Assembly: GCA_050248795.1 (NCBI GenBank)
Contig: JBFWRS010000011.1
Location: 1-64,000, forward strand
Length of the DNA: 64,000 bases
Direction of reading: 5' to 3'
DNA from: CAZTDU01 sp050248795
Lineage (GTDB): Bacteria > Pseudomonadota > Gammaproteobacteria > Burkholderiales > SG8-39
The position numbers were made by a program, and so were the translations under genes. Below, in pieces: positions 60,643 through 64,000 of this stretch. A model generated the notes under the pieces. The model saw only the letters and a list, made by a program, of their open reading frames with translations, was not told the origin of the DNA and made no database searches. Every line of letters begins with the position of its first letter. Position 1 is the stretch's first letter.

Positions 60643-61056
60643 ATGACCGAGACCAGGCGACTCGCTTTCACCGAACGCATCCCCATCCGCTGGGGCGACA
60701 TGGACGCCATGGGGCACGTGAACAACACCGTGTATTTCCGCTACATGGAGCAGTCCCGCATCAGCTGGGTCGACACGCTGATCCCGCGGGTGGCGGGCCG
60801 CGCCTCCGGTATCGTCATCGTGAACGCCTCGTGCACCTTCCGTCGGCCCATGACATATCCGGGGACGGTGGAGGTGAAGTTGCTTATAGGCGCCCTCGGC
60901 GGTTCCAGCGTGCCTACCTATTACGAGATGCGTGTCGACGACGATCCCGCGCTGTTCGCCGAAGGCGCTGCGGTCGTCGTCTTCATCGACATGCAGAAGC
61001 AGACGCCGATACGCATCCCGGATCCGATCCGCAGGCGGCTCGAGGCGCTGACATGA
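60643..61056 (+). CDS. Acyl-CoA thioesterase, 4HBT hot-dog family
   Basis: A 137-residue hot-dog protein. WGDMDAMGHVNNTVYFRYME carries the Asp and GHVNN typical of 4-hydroxybenzoyl-CoA-type thioesterases, followed by RRPMTYPGTVEVKLLIG. It hydrolyses an acyl-CoA, releasing CoA; chain specificity is unknown. Its stop overlaps the acetoacetyl-CoA synthetase start (ATGA), so both are read from the promoter shared with ETF-QO. Confidence 0.9.
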   Translation: MTETRRLAFTERIPIRWGDMDAMGHVNNTVYFRYMEQSRISWVDTLIPRVAGRASGIVIVNASCTFRRPMTYPGTVEVKLLIGALGGSSVPTYYEMRVDDDPALFAEGAAVVVFIDMQKQTPIRIPDPIRRRLEALT

Positions 61057-62954
61057 GTGATGCGCCGCTGTGGCGACCGTCGCCTGCGCAGGTGGCGGCC
61101 ACCAACATGGCTGCATTCATGCGGCTGGCCGGAGGGTTCGGCACCTACGAGGAACTGCACCGCTGGTCGGTGGAGCACAAGGAGGACTTCTGGTCGCTGC
61201 TGTGGGACTACGCGGGCGTGCGCGGCACGCGCGCGGGCCCGGCGCTCATCGACGCCGACAGGATGCCCGGCGCGCGCTGGTTCCCGCAGTCGCAACTCAA
61301 CTTCGCCGAGAACCTGCTGCGCGATGCGGACGACAGCGAGGCGATGGTGTTCTGGGGAGAGGATCGCGTCAGGCGGCGCTACTCGCGGCGTGAACTGCAT
61401 GCGCTGGTGTCGCGCATCGCGCAGGCGCTGAAGGCGGCCGGAATAGGCAAGGGCGACCGCGTCGCAGGCTATCTTCCCAACATGCCTGAAGCGGTAGCCG
61501 CGATGCTGGCGACCGCCTCGCTGGGCGCGATCTGGTCCTCCTGCTCGCCGGACTTCGGCGTGCAGGGTGTGCTGGACCGCTTCGGGCAGATAGAGCCGAA
61601 GGCATTCTTCTGCTGCGACAGCTATCTGTATGGCGGCAAGACCTTCGAACTGGCGGAGAAGAACGCCGCGATCCTGGCGCAGTTGCCCAGCGTGCGTGCG
61701 CGCTTCCTGCTGCGATACGGGGACGGCACGGTCGAAGGCCTGGAGGCTTTCCAGCCTGCGTCCGTGGCGTACGAGCCGGTCGAGTTCAACCACCCCCTGT
61801 ACATCCTGTATTCGTCCGGCACCACCGGCGTTCCCAAGTGCATCGTGCACGGCACTGGCGGTACGCTGCTGCAGCACCTGAAGGAGCACCGCCTGCACAG
61901 CGACGTGAAGCCGGGCGACCGGATGTTCTACTTCACCACGCTCGGCTGGATGATGTGGAACTGGCTGGTGTCCGGTCTCGCGAGCGGCGCGACGCTGCTG
62001 CTCTACGACGGCTCGCCGTTCGTCAATCGCGGCAGGGTCGTGTTCGACTACGCCGATGCCGAGCGCATGACCCACCTGGGCACGTCGGCGAAATACCTCG
62101 ACGCGATCGCGAAGATCAACCTGCAGCCGCGCGCGACGCACCGTCTGGATTCGCTGCGCGTGCTGTTGTCGACCGGCTCGCCGCTGGCACCGGAAGGCTT
62201 CGACTACGTCTACGCCGCGATCAAGACTGACCTGTGCCTTGCCTCGATTTCGGGCGGCACCGACATCGTGTCGTGCTTTGTGCTGGGCAATCCCGCCGGC
62301 CCGGTATGGCGCGGCGAGATCCAGGCCAGGGGACTGGGGCTTGCCGTCGACGTATTCGACGAGGCGGGCAGGCCGGTGCGTGGCGACAAGGGCGAGCTCG
62401 TCTGCACGCAACCTTTCCCGGCGATGCCGGTGGGATTCTGGAACGATGCCGACGGCAGCCGATACCGCGCGGCGTACTTCGAGCGTTTCCCCGGCGTCTG
62501 GCGGCACGGCGACTGGTGCGAGATCACCGCGCATGGCGGCATGGTGATCTACGGACGCTCGGACGCGGTGCTCAACCCCGGCGGCGTGCGCATCGGCACG
62601 GCGGAAATCTACCGCCAGGTCGAACAGCTCGAAGAGGTGGTCGAATCCCTGGTCATCGGCCAGGACTGGAAGGGCGACGTGCGCGTGGTGCTGTTCGTGA
62701 AGCTGCGCGATGGCCTGGCGCTGGACGAAAAGCTTGCGGCGCGCATCCGCCAGCAGGTGCGCGCGAATACCACGCCGCGGCATGTGCCGGACAAGATCCT
62801 GCAGGTGGCGGACATCCCGCGCACCAAGAGCGGCAAGATCGTCGAGCTCGCGGTACGCGATGTCGTGCACGGGCGCGCGATCCGCAATGCCGAGGCGCTG
62901 GCGAACCCCGAGGCGCTGGAGCTGTTCCGGAACCGTCCCGAGCTTCTAGCCTAG
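61053..62954 (+). CDS. Acetoacetyl-CoA synthetase
   Basis: A 633-residue adenylate-forming ligase. The AMP-binding motif is LYSSGTTGVPKCIVHGTGGT, with MMWNWLVSGLASGATLLLYD and SISGGTDIVSCFVLGNPAGP following, and the A10 lysine lies in DIPRTKSGKIVELAVRDVVH. These are characteristic of acetoacetate-CoA ligases of the AcsA/AACS group. It activates acetoacetate for ketone use or PHB turnover. The huge upstream frame back to 59229 is rejected, since it reads antisense through ETF-QO. Confidence 0.92.
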   Translation: MSDAPLWRPSPAQVAATNMAAFMRLAGGFGTYEELHRWSVEHKEDFWSLLWDYAGVRGTRAGPALIDADRMPGARWFPQSQLNFAENLLRDADDSEAMVFWGEDRVRRRYSRRELHALVSRIAQALKAAGIGKGDRVAGYLPNMPEAVAAMLATASLGAIWSSCSPDFGVQGVLDRFGQIEPKAFFCCDSYLYGGKTFELAEKNAAILAQLPSVRARFLLRYGDGTVEGLEAFQPASVAYEPVEFNHPLYILYSSGTTGVPKCIVHGTGGTLLQHLKEHRLHSDVKPGDRMFYFTTLGWMMWNWLVSGLASGATLLLYDGSPFVNRGRVVFDYADAERMTHLGTSAKYLDAIAKINLQPRATHRLDSLRVLLSTGSPLAPEGFDYVYAAIKTDLCLASISGGTDIVSCFVLGNPAGPVWRGEIQARGLGLAVDVFDEAGRPVRGDKGELVCTQPFPAMPVGFWNDADGSRYRAAYFERFPGVWRHGDWCEITAHGGMVIYGRSDAVLNPGGVRIGTAEIYRQVEQLEEVVESLVIGQDWKGDVRVVLFVKLRDGLALDEKLAARIRQQVRANTTPRHVPDKILQVADIPRTKSGKIVELAVRDVVHGRAIRNAEALANPEALELFRNRPELLA

Positions 62955-62959
62955 CCGCG

Positions 62960-64000
62960 TTACGCGAGCACCTTCTCGACCTCGGCGTCCACGGCGTCCG
63001 AAACGCGGCGCCCTTCGGCCAGCAGGCTGGCAATCTCGCCTCCGGTGGCAGCGACGTAGGCCGCATCCCTGATCGACTTCAAGTTTATGCGCGCGTTGTA
63101 GATCGCGCCCCGCAGCCCGGCCATCGCCGACAGCGCGCCGACACCGGCGTCGCTCATCATCGCCGCGTTGCCGCAGCGTGCGGCGGCGAGGCACAGGTCC
63201 AGCGCCTCGCGGCACAGGCGCGCAGTCTGCAATGGCACCTCGGTGGCATGCCGGTAGCCGGCCTGGATCGCGTCTCGCCTGGCCGCCTGCTGAGCCTCGG
63301 TGTCCTTCGGCAGGCGCATCGCCTCGATGACGCCATTGAAGGCCTGCGTGTCCGCGTCGACCGCGGCGAGCAGCCTGTCCTTGATCGACTGCGCACGCAC
63401 CGCGAGCGCGTCTAGTTCCGCGTACCTCGCCGCGAACTCGGGCTTGCCCACCGTCAGGTTGGCGACCATCGCCACCAGCGCGGCGGCGATCGAACCGGAC
63501 AGCGCGGCGATCGATCCGCCGCCGGGTGCCGGCGTGTCCCTGGACACCTCGTCTACAAAGTCCGCGACGCTGCGCGCCATCAGCGCGCCGCCACGAGCCG
63601 GCATGCCCAGCACTTTCTTGTCGATGTCGAAGGGCGCGACATCGCGCAGCCCCATGGCCTGCACCGCGGTTTCGATCACGTCTCCGACCGGCAGTCCGGT
63701 CGATTTGCGCATGCGGCGCAGGTAATAGCGACCCGATTCCAGCATTGCGTCGAAGGGGACGACGCCGACGATCTCGGAGCCGGTGACCGCAATGCCGCGT
63801 GCCTGCGCCTCCCCGCGCGCCGCCTCCAGCACGGCGTGCGCTGGCGATGCCTTGAAGTCGGTCAGGTTGATGGAAATCTGCGCGCGCTGGTACTTCTCGA
63901 CCACCCAGCCGACCGCCTTGACATGCGTGAAGCGGCCGTCGGCATAGGCCGGCTTGCCTTCGACCGATCCCGGTTGGTAGCCGAGCGCGGCATAGCGCGC
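62960..64000 (-). CDS. Formimidoyltransferase-cyclodeaminase (5' part cut by the window edge)
   Basis: 346 residues are visible; the start lies beyond the right edge. The leading part (KAVGWVVEKYQRAQISINLT) matches the end of glutamate formimidoyltransferase. From about residue 148 the cyclodeaminase domain is seen (SVADFVDEVSRDTPAPGGGS, then GNAAMMSDAGVGALSAMAGL). The enzyme moves a formimino group from formiminoglutamate to tetrahydrofolate and deaminates it, as in histidine breakdown. The stop lies five bases after the convergent ligase gene. An apparent start at 63904 is internal, as the frame stays open to the window edge with family sequence. Confidence 0.93.
   Translation of the reverse strand, partial: ARYAALGYQPGSVEGKPAYADGRFTHVKAVGWVVEKYQRAQISINLTDFKASPAHAVLEAARGEAQARGIAVTGSEIVGVVPFDAMLESGRYYLRRMRKSTGLPVGDVIETAVQAMGLRDVAPFDIDKKVLGMPARGGALMARSVADFVDEVSRDTPAPGGGSIAALSGSIAAALVAMVANLTVGKPEFAARYAELDALAVRAQSIKDRLLAAVDADTQAFNGVIEAMRLPKDTEAQQAARRDAIQAGYRHATEVPLQTARLCREALDLCLAAARCGNAAMMSDAGVGALSAMAGLRGAIYNARINLKSIRDAAYVAATGGEIASLLAEGRRVSDAVDAEVEKVLA

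Noticed and set aside
59229..61052. Very long in-frame open stretch upstream of acetoacetyl-CoA synthetase
   Set aside because: It runs antisense through ETF-QO and the thioesterase in a shadow frame; the synthetase starts at 61053 with the family N-terminus and an ATGA overlap.
1..64000. Prophage, integrative element or defence island
   Set aside because: No integrase, transposase, terminase, restriction or toxin-antitoxin motifs were seen, and the tRNA genes show no duplicated attachment-site fragments nearby.

Overview
The window looks like a chromosomal segment of a GC-rich betaproteobacterium. Three pieces of evidence support this: a 5S rRNA of betaproteobacterial type at the left edge; the gene order tRNA-Leu, tig, clpP, clpX, lon, hupB, tRNA-Val, tRNA-Asp, ppiD, fabI; and the block mltD, gloB, methyltransferase, rnhA, dnaQ. 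The species is not identifiable from the sequence alone. No insertion sequence, prophage, integrase or CRISPR array was seen. Genes are tightly packed, and many neighbours overlap by 1 to 4 bases (ATGA, GTGA or TGATG), which suggests translational coupling.

Layout. 1-170: end of an rRNA operon (5S plus terminator). 188-4599 (minus): tandem tartrate/D-malate dehydrogenase paralogues, a DMT-family exporter and a glycerol-3-phosphate acyltransferase-like protein. 4669-12787: housekeeping genes (tsaB, rimI, family-4 uracil-DNA glycosylase, a membrane-anchored unknown, lplT, a LysR regulator, alr, radA) and an unusual internally duplicated unknown protein. 12762-15656 (minus): hpnC, hpnD and hpnE, which make squalene. 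15746-24845: tRNA-Leu, trigger factor, the Clp/Lon proteostasis block, HU, two tRNAs, ppiD and fabI. 24867-31339: a peptide-type ABC importer with several architectural oddities. 31318-36298: an exported unknown, mltD, gloB, a methyltransferase, rnhA and dnaQ. 36295-39159: acyl-CoA ligase, an ECHDC3-like crotonase and a small exported protein.

39173-49716 holds two four-gene minus-strand operons for acid/CoA catabolism. One has a 2-hydroxyacid dehydrogenase, a mandelate racemase-family enzyme, an acyl-CoA dehydrogenase and a UbiD decarboxylase. The other has a class II aldolase-like protein, an SDR, an AidB-like acyl-CoA dehydrogenase and a CaiB-type CoA transferase. They are separated by a cytochrome c and a periplasmic binding protein. 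49766-52377 is a probable cAMP signalling pair: a CRP-like regulator with conserved cAMP- and DNA-contact residues followed by a class III cyclase-TPR protein. 52305-54965: a second DMT transporter, a DUF6065-like protein, a 46-residue basic protein and an Arg/Lys-rich phasin-like protein. 55095-62954: the electron-transfer branch of acyl-CoA oxidation (etfB, etfA, acyl-CoA dehydrogenase, ETF-ubiquinone oxidoreductase), a DUF962 protein, a thioesterase and acetoacetyl-CoA synthetase. 62960-64000: a formimidoyltransferase-cyclodeaminase cut by the window edge.

The most interesting signals are not classical systems. (i) A -10 hexamer recurs 6 to 8 bases before the start codon in front of at least eight genes, twice as overlapping -10 elements firing in both directions, which predicts leaderless transcription. 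(ii) A 40-base tandem triplication copies the last codons and stop of a DUF962 gene. (iii) The 203-residue protein after radA is a fused tandem duplication of one small domain. (iv) The CRP/cyclase pair has a possible 24-codon coupled leader ORF.
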